This document shows, one piece after another, positions 7,556 to 15,954 of a stretch of DNA of 54,408 nucleotides (positions are counted from its first letter, which is position 1; every line of letters begins with the position of its first letter). Location: assembly GCA_002401865.1 (NCBI GenBank), contig NVUK01000009.1, positions 1 through 54,408 on the forward strand. Reading direction: 5' to 3'. The stretch comes from Candidatus Aerophobota bacterium. GTDB lineage: Bacteria; Chlamydiota; Chlamydiia; Chlamydiales; Simkaniaceae. The notes beneath the pieces are model-generated. The model was not told the origin of the DNA and ran no database searches. It worked only from the letters and a program-made list of their open reading frames with translations. The translations under genes and the position numbers were made by a program.

Positions 7556-9085
7556 TTATTCTTTAGACAAATTGCCACCTAGCTCAACGGCTGCAAACCA
7601 AAGTTTTTGTTCTTGTAAAACCTTTTTTTCAATGTCCATGATCTTAGAAGGATCTTTTGATTCTTGAGTTTGGAGAGGTTTTTTTGGCTGTTTGGGTTGC
7701 ACTTGGGCTGGAGATGTAGTTTTTTCTGGCTGTTTGGGTTTTTCTGGTGCTGCTTTAGGAGAAACAGTAGCTACAGTAGCTATGATGTTGGGATTGTCGT
7801 GGGTTTCTAAGGTGAGCTGCGAGAATGGTTTGGGCATGTTTATTGCTGGCGTAGCGGCGGGTTTTGGTGGGAGTTTCGGTGGGAGCTTTTGTGGCGAGTC
7901 TAAAGATTTTTTTCCAAAAGTTACATCTTTTTTTAAAAGAAGGATTTGTTCTACTAAGAAACTATTAGAGCGTCTGTTTTTTGAGCGTATGATCTCTAAA
8001 AGCAAGACTTCAATGTCCATTGGAGTAAGTGTGTTTTCCGTAAAACTGGCGCATTTTTTAGTGACTAAATCAAGGCAATCAAAGAGGTGGTTTTGAGAGT
8101 AGAGAGTTAAGGCTTGATCCAGGGTTGTAGGTAGGGTTAGAGTTGCGGGTTTTTCATAGGTGTTATTTTTAAGAAGAGCCTGTTTACAAAGAGAGCGGTA
8201 GTGCATGGCAAGAGAGGAGAGAAAGTGGGAGAGATGGACACCTTTTTCATACATTGTTTCAACAAAGGAGAAAGGGAAGGCTAAGTCGTCTTGTGCTACA
8301 GCGTAGTCAATTTGAAAAAATAACATTTCTTGAGGAAGGCCTAAAGCTAGTTCTACCCCCTCTTTGGTCAAGTTGTCTTGACATAGGCAAAGCATTTGAT
8401 CGAGGATGGATTCAGCATCTCTTAACGACCCTTCAGCATGTACAGCAATGAGCTTAAGTGCTTCGTCTTGTGCCGAGATGGAAAAATCGTTTAAAATCGA
8501 GGTGAGTTTTTTTTCTATAACGTGTACGGGTATTTTACCCAGCTCGAAGCGTTGACATCTAGAGATAATGGTTGCGGGAAGTTTATGGCGCTCTGTTGTG
8601 GCGAGGAAAAAAAGGACATGAGAGGGGGGCTCTTCGAGTGTTTTTAACAAAGCATTGAACGCCTCTTTTGTTAACATATGCACTTCGTCAATAAGGTAGA
8701 TTTTTTTAGCTAAGAGGGAAGGTTTATAAGCGACTGTTTCAAGAAGAGCTCTAATATCATCAATGCCTCGGTTAGAAGCAGCATCCATTTCTAAAAAATC
8801 TAGACAGCTCCCTTTGAGCATTTCTTGGCAGGAAGGGCATTGATTACAGGGTTCTGTATCGCTGGTTTTGTTGGTACAATTAATCGCTTTAGCAAAAAGG
8901 CGAGCCAGAGATGTTTTCCCTGTTCCTCTTGTTCCTGAAAAGAGGTAGGCATGACCTAGCCTTTCTTGAGAGAGGGCATTTTTCATGGTTTCGATAATGG
9001 GCGCTTGGTGACACACTTGCGAAAAGAGTTGTGGGCGATATTTTTGAGAAAGTGCGCGATAAGAAGGGGCGGGTTTTTCAGACAT
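7556..9085 (-). CDS. dnaX: DNA polymerase III subunit gamma/tau
   Basis: 509 residues. This is the ATPase of the sliding-clamp loader. It has a Walker A motif FSGTRGTGKTSLARLF (about 49-64), four zinc-binding Cys (C70, C80, C83, C86), Walker B IYLIDEVHML and the SRC sensor in IISRCQRFEL. A collar domain follows, then a Pro/Lys-rich linker from about residue 400. The tail is shorter than in E. coli tau and ends EKKVLQEQKLWFAAVELGG. It therefore looks like a gamma-like or short-tau form. No obvious slippery frameshift site was assessed. It is the first gene of the dnaX-ybaB pair. Confidence 0.95.
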   Translation of the reverse strand: MSEKPAPSYRALSQKYRPQLFSQVCHQAPIIETMKNALSQERLGHAYLFSGTRGTGKTSLARLFAKAINCTNKTSDTEPCNQCPSCQEMLKGSCLDFLEMDAASNRGIDDIRALLETVAYKPSLLAKKIYLIDEVHMLTKEAFNALLKTLEEPPSHVLFFLATTERHKLPATIISRCQRFELGKIPVHVIEKKLTSILNDFSISAQDEALKLIAVHAEGSLRDAESILDQMLCLCQDNLTKEGVELALGLPQEMLFFQIDYAVAQDDLAFPFSFVETMYEKGVHLSHFLSSLAMHYRSLCKQALLKNNTYEKPATLTLPTTLDQALTLYSQNHLFDCLDLVTKKCASFTENTLTPMDIEVLLLEIIRSKNRRSNSFLVEQILLLKKDVTFGKKSLDSPQKLPPKLPPKPAATPAINMPKPFSQLTLETHDNPNIIATVATVSPKAAPEKPKQPEKTTSPAQVQPKQPKKPLQTQESKDPSKIMDIEKKVLQEQKLWFAAVELGGNLSKE

Positions 9086-9247
9086 AAGAATAATATGGGT
9101 AGGCCGTAGCGTGTTAATTTTGGCCCATTGTTTCCTTTAGCACCATTTATTTTCAAGTAAGTGGTACATAAATAGGGAAATTTGTTAACTTGTTCGATAA
9201 GGGCTCGTGTAGCTTATCTGAATAACAGTGGTCAAAAATAAGAGCAG

Positions 9248-11380
9248 ATGTTTCGTTTTATCAAAGACAAATTAGCATGGCTTCGTTTTTTTAAAGATGA
9301 TAGTTTAGGTAGACGTCTTCTTGTAGGTTTTTTAATTTTACTCTCTTTATTTTTATTTATTCATTTTAGAGAAGTGAGTGTAGAGATTCCAGACGTGGGA
9401 ACAAAGGCTACTAATTACGTTGTGGCGGATGTAGATTTTAGTTTTCCTGATGAAGAAGGATCAGCTATTTTACGCCGAGAATCTTCTCGAGATATAGGAG
9501 AGATTTATAGGATCAGTCCTCGCGTGCTGCAAGCGCGCTCTACAGAATTTCAAACCTTTTTAATTCGAGATCAAAGTTGGCGCCATTTACTCTCTTCTAC
9601 CACCTTTGAGCAAATGTATAATGCTTCGGAGTATGCTAAAGACTTTTTACTAAAACTCCGTTTTGCCGACAGCCGTTCGCTCAATCGGTTAGATTCACTA
9701 GATTTGGGAAAAAAAGACTATTTTTTACTCCCTTCGAGCTTCAATGGGGAGACGGTCCGTTTCCCACCAGGTTTTTGGCAAGATGTGGAGCAAAGGATCA
9801 TCAAGAAAAAAAGGCATGAAGGGGCTGTGATTGTTTATATTATTAACTTTTTCGAAGATGGCCGTTGGCCACTGGACCGAGATATTGCGCTACAAAAATC
9901 TCTTGGAGAAAAAGTAGAAAAGAGCATGCCTGGAGAGTGGACAAAAGTGGAGGCGGGGACACGTATTTTGGAAAAGGGAGAAACGGTTACCAGGCGCCAT
10001 GTGGTGATGTTAAAGGCGATGAAAGAAGCACTTTTTGCATCGCATAAAATGTTTTCCTTTATTACCATTTGCGGCAGCTTTTTCTTTGCTCTCATGGTTG
10101 TGGTGATTAGCGCGTTTTATTTTTACAGACAGCAAAAAGCTTTTATTGAATCCCTATCGAAATTATCTCTTTTTGCTACGGTACTTATACTGGTACTTGT
10201 TTTATCAAAAGTTTCAGAGTACTTTATTCTTGCGCAACATGGATTTTTTGGAGACCTGTTCCGCTACCCTCTCTTTATACCGTTTATAGCGATCTTAATG
10301 ACTGCTCTTTTAAATGCAGAAATAGCCTTTTTTACTTCAGCTATTTTAGCGATTGTGATGGGGTTCACTTTAGCGGTAGATCCGTTCCGTTTTATCTCCA
10401 TCAATTTACTTACAGGCATGTCTGCGGTACTTCTTTCAGGTGTGCTGAGAAAAAGGAAACAAGTTTTTAGTGTTTGTGCTAAGGGATGGCTTCTTTGTAT
10501 AGTGGTTTTTATCTGTTATAATTTAGATAATAATCAACTGTGGAGCCCTTTCATGGTTAATGACATGGTGGGTACACTCCTGTTTATGGCAATCACTGCT
10601 ATTTTGGTTGTAGGAATTCTTCCTATTCTTGAATCGTTATTCCGTGTGATGACGGATATCACCTTGATGGAATTTATGGATCCCAACAATGAGCTTCTCA
10701 GACGTTTGAGTATAGAAGCTCCTGGTACTTATCAACACTGTTTGGTCGTGGGCTCTATTGCAGAAGCTGCGGCACAAGCTATTGGCGCCAATGGACTTTT
10801 TTGCCGTGTTTCAACGCTTTATCACGATGTGGGTAAACTTTTAAACCCCCACTATTTTACGGAAAATCAGATGGGAGGGTTTAATATTCATCAGCTTTTA
10901 ACCCCTGCTGAATCGGCCCAAGTGATCATTTCCCATGTTCTTGAAGGAGAGGCTTTGGCTAAAAAGTATTCTCTACCCAAAAGCTTTATCGATGTCATTT
11001 TAGAGCATCATGGCTCGACCCTTGTTTACTATTTTTATTGTAAGCAAGTAGACCTAATGGGAGGCGATGAGAGCGCTGTAGATGAAAAAGCTTTCCGTTA
11101 CCCAGGTCCCAAACCCCACTCTAAGGAATCAGCCATTATTATGATGGCCGATACTGTGGAGGCTGCTTCTCGTAGCTTAGAAGATGTGAATGAAAAAACC
11201 CTTCTTGAGCTAGTAGACCGTTTGGTGGGGGAAAAACTCGAAGATGGCCAATTTGACGAATGTCAGCTCTCTTTTGAGGAATTTGGCAAAATAAAGCGTA
11301 CTATGGTAAAAAATCTTGCCCTTGCACGCCATGTTCGCATAAAATATCCCGAAAAAAAGCCTAAATTAGAAAAAGCTTAA
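9248..11380 (+). CDS. pgpH: PgpH-like c-di-AMP phosphodiesterase (7TM-HD family)
   Basis: 710 residues. The layout is an N-terminal membrane helix (about 24-41), an extracytoplasmic 7TMR-HDED domain (about 45-265), a block of membrane helices (about 270-460), and a cytoplasmic HD domain. The HD domain begins LRRLSIEAPGTYQHCLVVG and contains the metal-binding pair YHDVGKLLNPHYF, then VIISHVLEG and ILEHHG. In Firmicutes this architecture hydrolyses cyclic di-AMP to pApA. Chlamydiae make c-di-AMP, so the same role is likely here. The metal-binding His and Asp residues are all present. The gene stands alone, followed by a terminator-like hairpin. Confidence 0.9.
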   Translation: MFRFIKDKLAWLRFFKDDSLGRRLLVGFLILLSLFLFIHFREVSVEIPDVGTKATNYVVADVDFSFPDEEGSAILRRESSRDIGEIYRISPRVLQARSTEFQTFLIRDQSWRHLLSSTTFEQMYNASEYAKDFLLKLRFADSRSLNRLDSLDLGKKDYFLLPSSFNGETVRFPPGFWQDVEQRIIKKKRHEGAVIVYIINFFEDGRWPLDRDIALQKSLGEKVEKSMPGEWTKVEAGTRILEKGETVTRRHVVMLKAMKEALFASHKMFSFITICGSFFFALMVVVISAFYFYRQQKAFIESLSKLSLFATVLILVLVLSKVSEYFILAQHGFFGDLFRYPLFIPFIAILMTALLNAEIAFFTSAILAIVMGFTLAVDPFRFISINLLTGMSAVLLSGVLRKRKQVFSVCAKGWLLCIVVFICYNLDNNQLWSPFMVNDMVGTLLFMAITAILVVGILPILESLFRVMTDITLMEFMDPNNELLRRLSIEAPGTYQHCLVVGSIAEAAAQAIGANGLFCRVSTLYHDVGKLLNPHYFTENQMGGFNIHQLLTPAESAQVIISHVLEGEALAKKYSLPKSFIDVILEHHGSTLVYYFYCKQVDLMGGDESAVDEKAFRYPGPKPHSKESAIIMMADTVEAASRSLEDVNEKTLLELVDRLVGEKLEDGQFDECQLSFEEFGKIKRTMVKNLALARHVRIKYPEKKPKLEKA

Positions 11381-11429
11381 TCTTTCAGGTTAAGTAACTT
11401 ACGTATATTTTATTCTTTATAACAACTCT

Positions 11430-11472
11430 AAGTGGTTTGATATAAACCGCTTACGGTTTTGTTTGTTTTTTA
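11430..11472 (+). terminator. Probable terminator of pgpH
   Basis: A 9-bp stem, aagtggttt / aaaccgctt (one G-U pair, 5-base loop), is followed 4 bases later by a T-rich run. It lies 49 bases after the pgpH stop and separates that gene from the small-gene cluster. Confidence 0.7.
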
Positions 11473-11538
11473 ATTGATTAAGTGTTAATTTTAATTAATA
11501 GTAATAATAATAATTTTTTATAAAAAAAGGATAATAAT

Positions 11539-12060
11539 ATGATAACTCCATATGCAGATGATTTGGGCACTGGGGGTACTACCACGTATCGGTCAGCATC
11601 ACCAAAAAGACCAAAAAAGACACCACAGCAAAAAGCTGCAGATAAACAAGCAAAAGCTGCATTAACAACTTTAAGAAAAGCGGCAAAATCTGAAAAAACG
11701 GCTCAATTACTTCAGACTGCTACTGAAAAGACTAGATTGAATGCAGTAGAGAAAAAAGTAAAAGCAGTTTTTGCTAAAAAAACACTAAGCATTGGTCATC
11801 AGATACTACTGTTTTTTGCCTATATTTTAACAGCTCCACTTTTATCTATTCCAGCAATGAAATTACAGGATCATTTCAATAAGCAAGTAGATGATGCCAA
11901 CAAGCAATATGTTGCTATTGAAGTGACTAGTGAGAATAAGGATTTAATCCTTGGCGAGCTAAAAAATTATTTAAACGATGATGCCAAATATAAGAAATAT
12001 GAAGAGCATCTTCAGGTGGGGAGTCAGTTCGCTTTTTCTCATAATCCAACATACATTTAA
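11539..12060 (+). CDS. Unknown basic protein with one membrane segment (small-gene cluster, member 1)
   Basis: 173 residues, not recognised. Residues 20-80 are Lys/Ala-rich and predicted helical. A hydrophobic stretch at about 88-106 contains LFFAYI and is followed by AMKLQDHF. The C-terminal 60 residues are charged. The segment LSIGHQILLFFAYI closely resembles LTLGEKVGLAFAYI in the next gene, and the two flanks (MKLQD versus MELHD) also match, so the two proteins look distantly paralogous. The start has an upstream aaaggat. A run of taa repeats (about 11503-11514) precedes it. Chlamydial inclusion membrane proteins are one possible class, but a single hydrophobic segment is atypical for them. 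Confidence 0.72.
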   Translation: MITPYADDLGTGGTTTYRSASPKRPKKTPQQKAADKQAKAALTTLRKAAKSEKTAQLLQTATEKTRLNAVEKKVKAVFAKKTLSIGHQILLFFAYILTAPLLSIPAMKLQDHFNKQVDDANKQYVAIEVTSENKDLILGELKNYLNDDAKYKKYEEHLQVGSQFAFSHNPTYI

Positions 12061-12073
12061 AAGAAGGGGTTCT
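12059..12073 (+). promoter_or_regulatory. Duplicated ribosome-binding leader, copy 1
   Basis: aaaagaaggggttct ends 4 bases before ATG 12078. An identical 15-nt word precedes ATG 13228, which suggests common descent or common translational control of the two genes. Confidence 0.7.
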
Positions 12074-12077
12074 TAAG

Positions 12078-13193
12078 ATGGGTACAGTTAGTAATAACAA
12101 CAACACGGTTGATCCAGGCGATTTTGCAACTGGTATGGATGAAGTAATAGGTTCTTCTTCAGAAGCAAGAGTACAAACTCTAGCTAAAAGTATAAATAAA
12201 GAGTCGCTACAACAAGCAGCGCCTCCGCTAGCAGGACAAGTGTCGCCTCACGCTGGGCCGACTACACCGACACAGGCAAAAACTACGCGGGCATTTGATG
12301 ACGGTGTAAGAAAGTTGACACTTGGGGAAAAAGTAGGACTGGCTTTTGCCTATATTGGCGCTGTACTATTCTTTGGTATTTTTGTTGGATCTGTGATGGA
12401 GCTACACGATATGTTGCTTCATGACGTTAAAGAGGCAAAGGCTGAGGTAACTTCAGCAGCCGGCGAGAGTGAGAGTAACGTCCCAACTACAAAGACAATT
12501 ACAGTAACTGATGCTAATGAAACTGATGTTATGAGTTCATTTACGTCTGTTGAGGGGTTAATAGATCATGTTGGAGATCAATTATTCAACGGTGCTGACT
12601 CAGTTGAGCTACAATTACGTGTACAGGGTGACAATCTTGGGGATACAACGACGGTTACAGTGGACGACTCAGCAACACTTGATAAGCTAGGTAATTTGGG
12701 TGCAAGTGGTAATATCGAGCGTCAAATTTTTGGAGCAAAGGTTAGAAGTCATGTAACATATCAAGGGGAAGTAGTTCGTTCTTCTAAATCTCTTCCAGAG
12801 CCTGTACAAGCGTTCTTAGCGTCAAAAGCTTTTAATGGAGCACATGGACCGATGGCTGTAGCTGTTCAAATTGATGGCACAGCCAAAGAGCCAACGCGCT
12901 CTACTCAGTACCAAGTTAAGTGTGATGGCCAAACGTTTGATGGGAAGCAGCAGCCTATACTTACCGGGGGTAAAAATATAGAAATTACGGAGAGCGATAC
13001 AGAGAATGGAACGGCGTATGTGGTTAAAGAGACGATGACTTATCAGGCAATTTTTGGAAAATCTATAGAAGGCCATGGAGGAGATCCAATAGGTCCTGAA
13101 TTCAGTCATACAACAACTATTGCTATTAGCGAAGATTCGTTGGACCATGGCTATGCTATTACTGGAATAGAGCAAACTATAAGTTCAAAATAA
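12078..13193 (+). CDS. Unknown protein with one membrane segment and a large beta-rich domain (member 2)
   Basis: 371 residues, not recognised. The N-terminal 75 residues are polar and low-complexity, rich in Gln, Pro and Thr. One membrane helix lies at about 85-107 (VGLAFAYIGAVLFFGIFVGSV). The remaining 260 residues are rich in Thr, Val, Ser and Gly, consistent with beta structure (for example TTKTITVTDANETDV and TTTVTVDD). This suggests a membrane-anchored protein with an exposed domain. The hydrophobic region resembles that of the gene 17 bases upstream. An anchored envelope protein or secreted effector are both possible; no catalytic motif was seen. The codon frame is clean throughout. 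Confidence 0.75.
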   Translation: MGTVSNNNNTVDPGDFATGMDEVIGSSSEARVQTLAKSINKESLQQAAPPLAGQVSPHAGPTTPTQAKTTRAFDDGVRKLTLGEKVGLAFAYIGAVLFFGIFVGSVMELHDMLLHDVKEAKAEVTSAAGESESNVPTTKTITVTDANETDVMSSFTSVEGLIDHVGDQLFNGADSVELQLRVQGDNLGDTTTVTVDDSATLDKLGNLGASGNIERQIFGAKVRSHVTYQGEVVRSSKSLPEPVQAFLASKAFNGAHGPMAVAVQIDGTAKEPTRSTQYQVKCDGQTFDGKQQPILTGGKNIEITESDTENGTAYVVKETMTYQAIFGKSIEGHGGDPIGPEFSHTTTIAISEDSLDHGYAITGIEQTISSK

Positions 13194-13209
13194 AATAATT
13201 TAAAAAATA

Positions 13210-13224
13210 AAAAGAAGGGGTTCT
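13210..13224 (+). promoter_or_regulatory. Duplicated ribosome-binding leader, copy 2
   Basis: aaaagaaggggttct ends 3 bases before ATG 13228 and is identical to the copy at 12059-12073. The gaagggg core is the ribosome-binding site. Confidence 0.7.
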
Positions 13225-13227
13225 ATT

Positions 13228-13569
13228 ATGTCTATGTATGTTCAGGTAGGTGCGCTTATTTCCCACTTAGGTGGGGAAAAACCGGTATCAAAAAAAGCAA
13301 AAAAAGCTCAAGAATTAGTAAAAAAAGTAGAAATAGCAGCAGCGAAAAATCTACACAGATCATCACCTGCATCAGTAATTCTAGGTAAAGGAGATGCTTT
13401 TGCAAGTGGCAAGAAAATTAGAAGTGGCTCACCGGCGGCAAAGGGCTCATTAATACAAAAAAAAGCATCAAGTCCTAAAGTACAGGCTCGTGCAGCACAG
13501 TATAAAAATAAATTGGCACAACAGCTTAAAGCATTAAACGAGGCTGCTGCAGAACGTTATAAGAAATAG
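13228..13569 (+). CDS. Small Lys/Ala-rich basic protein, unknown (member 3)
   Basis: 113 residues, strongly basic and rich in Lys, Ala and Ser, with no membrane segment. Helical Lys/Ala stretches (KKAKKAQELVKKVEIAAAK and the C-terminal KNKLAQQLKALNEAAAERYKK) flank a Gly/Ser-rich middle. The composition recalls small DNA- or RNA-binding proteins, but it lacks the repeats of the chlamydial histone-like proteins Hc1/Hc2, so nucleic-acid binding is only a suggestion. It shares its ribosome-binding leader with the 12078 gene, and a strong terminator follows 40 bases after its stop. It is therefore the last gene of a three-gene unit. Confidence 0.65.
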   Translation: MSMYVQVGALISHLGGEKPVSKKAKKAQELVKKVEIAAAKNLHRSSPASVILGKGDAFASGKKIRSGSPAAKGSLIQKKASSPKVQARAAQYKNKLAQQLKALNEAAAERYKK

Positions 13570-13601
13570 CTGTAGCATGTATATACTACGCAATTTTATT
13601 A

Positions 13602-13645
13602 AAAAAAGGCTCTAAACGCTATTTTAACCGTTTAGAGTCTTTTTT
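13602..13645 (+). terminator. Intrinsic terminator of the three-gene unit
   Basis: A perfect 9-bp stem, ctctaaacg (13610-13618) with cgtttagag (13629-13637), is followed by tcttttttt. An A-run on the left arm pairs with the T-run, so it may work in both directions. Confidence 0.93.
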
Positions 13646-13744
13646 TGTCTTAAAAACTCTACAAGCAGAATTTCAAGCGCTTTATAATAAGCGTGTTAGG
13701 AAATGTTCGTTTTTAATATTTCTATTAACCCGCTCTTTGTAAGT

Positions 13745-13768
13745 TGTTTATGTGTTTATGTGTTTATT
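13745..13768. repeat. Three copies of an 8-bp unit
   Basis: tgtttatg, tgtttatg and tgtttatt stand head to tail directly before the predicted -35 box of the 13844 gene. The unit could be a regulatory tract subject to slippage, or chance in AT-rich DNA. Confidence 0.6.
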
Positions 13769-13796
13769 TGATGATTTAATGTATTAATGTTATATT
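13768..13796 (+). promoter_or_regulatory. Predicted sigma-70-type promoter for the 13844 gene
   Basis: ttgatg and tatatt are separated by exactly 17 bases, giving a start site near 13803 and a leader of about 40 bases. It lies between the upstream terminator and the gene, as expected for an independent transcription unit. Confidence 0.6.
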
Positions 13797-13843
13797 AAGT
13801 TAATGGTAGTTAACAGTTTAATTACAAAAATAGGGGATTTAGT

Positions 13844-14176
13844 ATGATTGACTGTGGACATACAATAAGAAATGCTGCAGCTGTTGGTAATGCAATAGAT
13901 TCAAAGAATGCATCAAATAAGCAAGCTAAAGCATTAGAAGCAAAAACACAAAGAGCGGCTGGGGCTGTATTTTCGAAGTTGGGACATTTAACGACGGCGG
14001 CTACACCAACAGGAGTGAAGAGTCTAGCTGAAGATGCTCCAGAAGCGGATAAAAGAGCAATTCTTGACGGGATAAAAGACGCTAAGCATTCGGGGTCTCC
14101 AGGAGCGCAGAGTAGGGCACGAGCTGCGACTGACCCACTAGGTGGGCATGACTATAGAAGAGGTCAAGGGAATTAA
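13844..14176 (+). CDS. Small Ala-rich protein, unknown (member 4)
   Basis: 110 residues, not recognised. There is no signal peptide or membrane segment. It is rich in Ala, Lys and Gly, with a helical N-terminal half (ASNKQAKALEAKTQRAAGAVF) and a Gly/Arg-rich tail (HDYRRGQGN). The phrase GSPGAQSRARAA faintly echoes GSPAAKGS in the 13228 gene, but that is too short to prove relation. It has its own predicted promoter and its own terminator, whose hairpin lies inside the convergent phosphohexomutase gene. Its stop codon overlaps that gene's stop codon. A ribosome-binding site is visible (aggggatttagt before ATG). Confidence 0.65.
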   Translation: MIDCGHTIRNAAAVGNAIDSKNASNKQAKALEAKTQRAAGAVFSKLGHLTTAATPTGVKSLAEDAPEADKRAILDGIKDAKHSGSPGAQSRARAATDPLGGHDYRRGQGN

Positions 14177-15933
14177 ACCAAAGATTCCAAATGCGCTTTT
14201 AACGCTTGGAGTCTTTTTTTTGTCTCCAATTCCAATGCATGCAAAGTTTTAAAAGAGGGGTTAGAATCCTCTTTTTGTAACATGGCATAAATTTTCACTT
14301 TGGGCTCTGTTCCCGATGGTCTTATAAAATAGCGGCTTTTATCTGCCGTGATAAAACCTAAAACGTTAGAAGAGGGTAAATCTAAAGCTGTTTTAGTGCC
14401 GTTTATAGCGCTTGTAGATGTGCCTTCTAAATAATCAAGAAATGTAATGGTCTCGCTTTGATTAATCTCTTTTAAAGGGGTTTGTTTTAGCTTATCCATC
14501 ACGTTTTTCATCTGGTCAAAACCTTGATTTGTAGCAGGAAAATTCAAGCTGATTTGACTCTCTACAAACAGGCCATATTTAGCATAAATCTCAAAGAGTA
14601 AATCAATCAAAGTTTTATTTTTGAGTTTTAAATCGAGCGCAATTTCAGATAAAATAAGCGCCGCAATAATGCCATCTTTATCTCTTGAATGTGTGCCTAC
14701 TAAATAGCCCAGAGACTCTTCTGCTCCAAATAAAAAATGGTTCCCATTAGGGCTTTGTTCCCACTGTTTGATTTTTTCCCCTATATACTTAAATCCTGTA
14801 AGGGTTCTGTAGCACTGCGTGTTAAACGCTTTAGCAATAACGCTCAGTAGCGGCGTTGATACGATGGTGGTTACAATAGCACTTTTACTATCGAGCTGGC
14901 CCCTTTTTTGATAAGTGTTTAAAAGGCTATAAGCTAGAAGAGAGGCTATTTGATTACCTGTAAGTGTGACAGCCTTACCGCCGTGAGAGGCAACAGCGGC
15001 CATACGATCAGCATCAGGGTCATTAGCAATAAAAAGGTCTTTTCCGGTATCTAGCATCTGTTTAGATCCCATTGCTAAAGTTTCGGGTGTTTCAGGATTA
15101 GGGTTGAGAGCATAGGTAAAATCGCCATCAAGAACACACTGTTTGGCCACAAGATGAAAATTAGAAAAGCCCCAATTTTTCATTCCCTGCTCCATTAAAG
15201 TGTATCCTACGCCGTGTAAAGAGGAGTAAACAATACCCAGTGTGGCTCCTTGATTTTGATTTTGCTTAGGGAAAAGAGCTAAAGGTTGGAGCTGATCAAA
15301 ATAAGCTTTTTCTTCGCTTTTGCCCGTTATATGAATTAAAGGATTTTTCTTGTCACTCATCTCAGGCAAGCTCAAATCATTAATAGCATTGACTGCTTCA
15401 ATAATTTTTAGATCTTCAGGGCTGGTACACTGAGCTCCATCGACGCCATAAACTTTAAAACCGTTGTATGCTGGGCCGTTGTGTGAGGCTGTAATCATAA
15501 TGCCCGCTTTACACCCGTGATGTCTTAGCCCAAATGAGACAAAAGGTGTAGGTCTTGGTCCCGGTGTAATAAAGACATGGATACCCAGTGCTGCTAGAAT
15601 ACGGGCAGAGTCCCAAGCAAATTCTTCAGAATGATGTCTTCCATCATAACTGATAAATACCCCTTTTTCTCCTTTGTATCGCTGTTTAAGATAGGCACCA
15701 AGCCCACTTGTAGCCGCTGCAACAGTATAAGAGTTCATCCTATTGGTTCCAGGTCCCATGAGACCTCGCAGTCCTCCTGTGCCAAAAGAGAGGCGTGTAT
15801 AAAAACAAGCATGTAAAAGATCAGGGTCGCTATTTTGCATCTGTGTAACAGCTTTAATCGTTTCAGAGTCAAAAGGGGGCTTTTGCCAAAGCTCAATTTG
15901 ATGTTTTGCGCTGCTGCTTAGTTCATCACACAA
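14173..15933 (-). CDS. Phosphoglucomutase/phosphomannomutase family enzyme
   Basis: 586 residues, alpha-D-phosphohexomutase family. It interconverts sugar 1- and 6-phosphates (glucose most likely) and feeds glycogen or envelope sugars. The phosphoserine loop is ITASHNGPAYNGFKVY (S150), the metal loop ANDPDADRM (D305, D307, D309), the sugar-specificity loop FGAEESLGYLVG, and the phosphate-binding loop RPSGTEPKVK. The size fits the PgcA/PGM2-type branch, so phosphopentomutase is an alternative. The start appears to be TTG 15933: aagga lies 9 bases upstream and the other nearby starts are out of frame. It is the last gene of an operon with the YkgJ and metallophosphoesterase genes. Its 3' end contains the terminator hairpin of the convergent gene. 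Confidence 0.9.
   Translation of the reverse strand: MCDELSSSAKHQIELWQKPPFDSETIKAVTQMQNSDPDLLHACFYTRLSFGTGGLRGLMGPGTNRMNSYTVAAATSGLGAYLKQRYKGEKGVFISYDGRHHSEEFAWDSARILAALGIHVFITPGPRPTPFVSFGLRHHGCKAGIMITASHNGPAYNGFKVYGVDGAQCTSPEDLKIIEAVNAINDLSLPEMSDKKNPLIHITGKSEEKAYFDQLQPLALFPKQNQNQGATLGIVYSSLHGVGYTLMEQGMKNWGFSNFHLVAKQCVLDGDFTYALNPNPETPETLAMGSKQMLDTGKDLFIANDPDADRMAAVASHGGKAVTLTGNQIASLLAYSLLNTYQKRGQLDSKSAIVTTIVSTPLLSVIAKAFNTQCYRTLTGFKYIGEKIKQWEQSPNGNHFLFGAEESLGYLVGTHSRDKDGIIAALILSEIALDLKLKNKTLIDLLFEIYAKYGLFVESQISLNFPATNQGFDQMKNVMDKLKQTPLKEINQSETITFLDYLEGTSTSAINGTKTALDLPSSNVLGFITADKSRYFIRPSGTEPKVKIYAMLQKEDSNPSFKTLHALELETKKRLQALKAHLESLV
14183..14221 (+). terminator. Terminator of the 13844 gene, embedded in the convergent coding region
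   Basis: gattccaa plus gcg pairs with cgc plus ttggagtc (2-base bulge, one G-U pair), followed by tttttttt. On the opposite strand the same bases encode the final residues of the phosphohexomutase. Confidence 0.8.
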
Positions 15934-15954
15934 AGTAAAAATTCCTTTTTTGTT

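Noticed and set aside
7692..8096. 134-residue Gly-rich frame antisense to dnaX
   Set aside because: It mirrors the Pro/Lys-rich linker of DnaX; the Gly and Phe richness is explained by the opposite strand.
11500..11530. Taa-rich run before the 11539 gene as a phase-variable tract
   Set aside because: The repeat is short and irregular and AT-rich intergenic DNA yields such runs by chance.
12822..13175. 117-residue minus-strand frame within the 12078 gene
   Set aside because: The forward frame has a ribosome-binding site, a membrane helix and continuous coding character; the reverse one has none.
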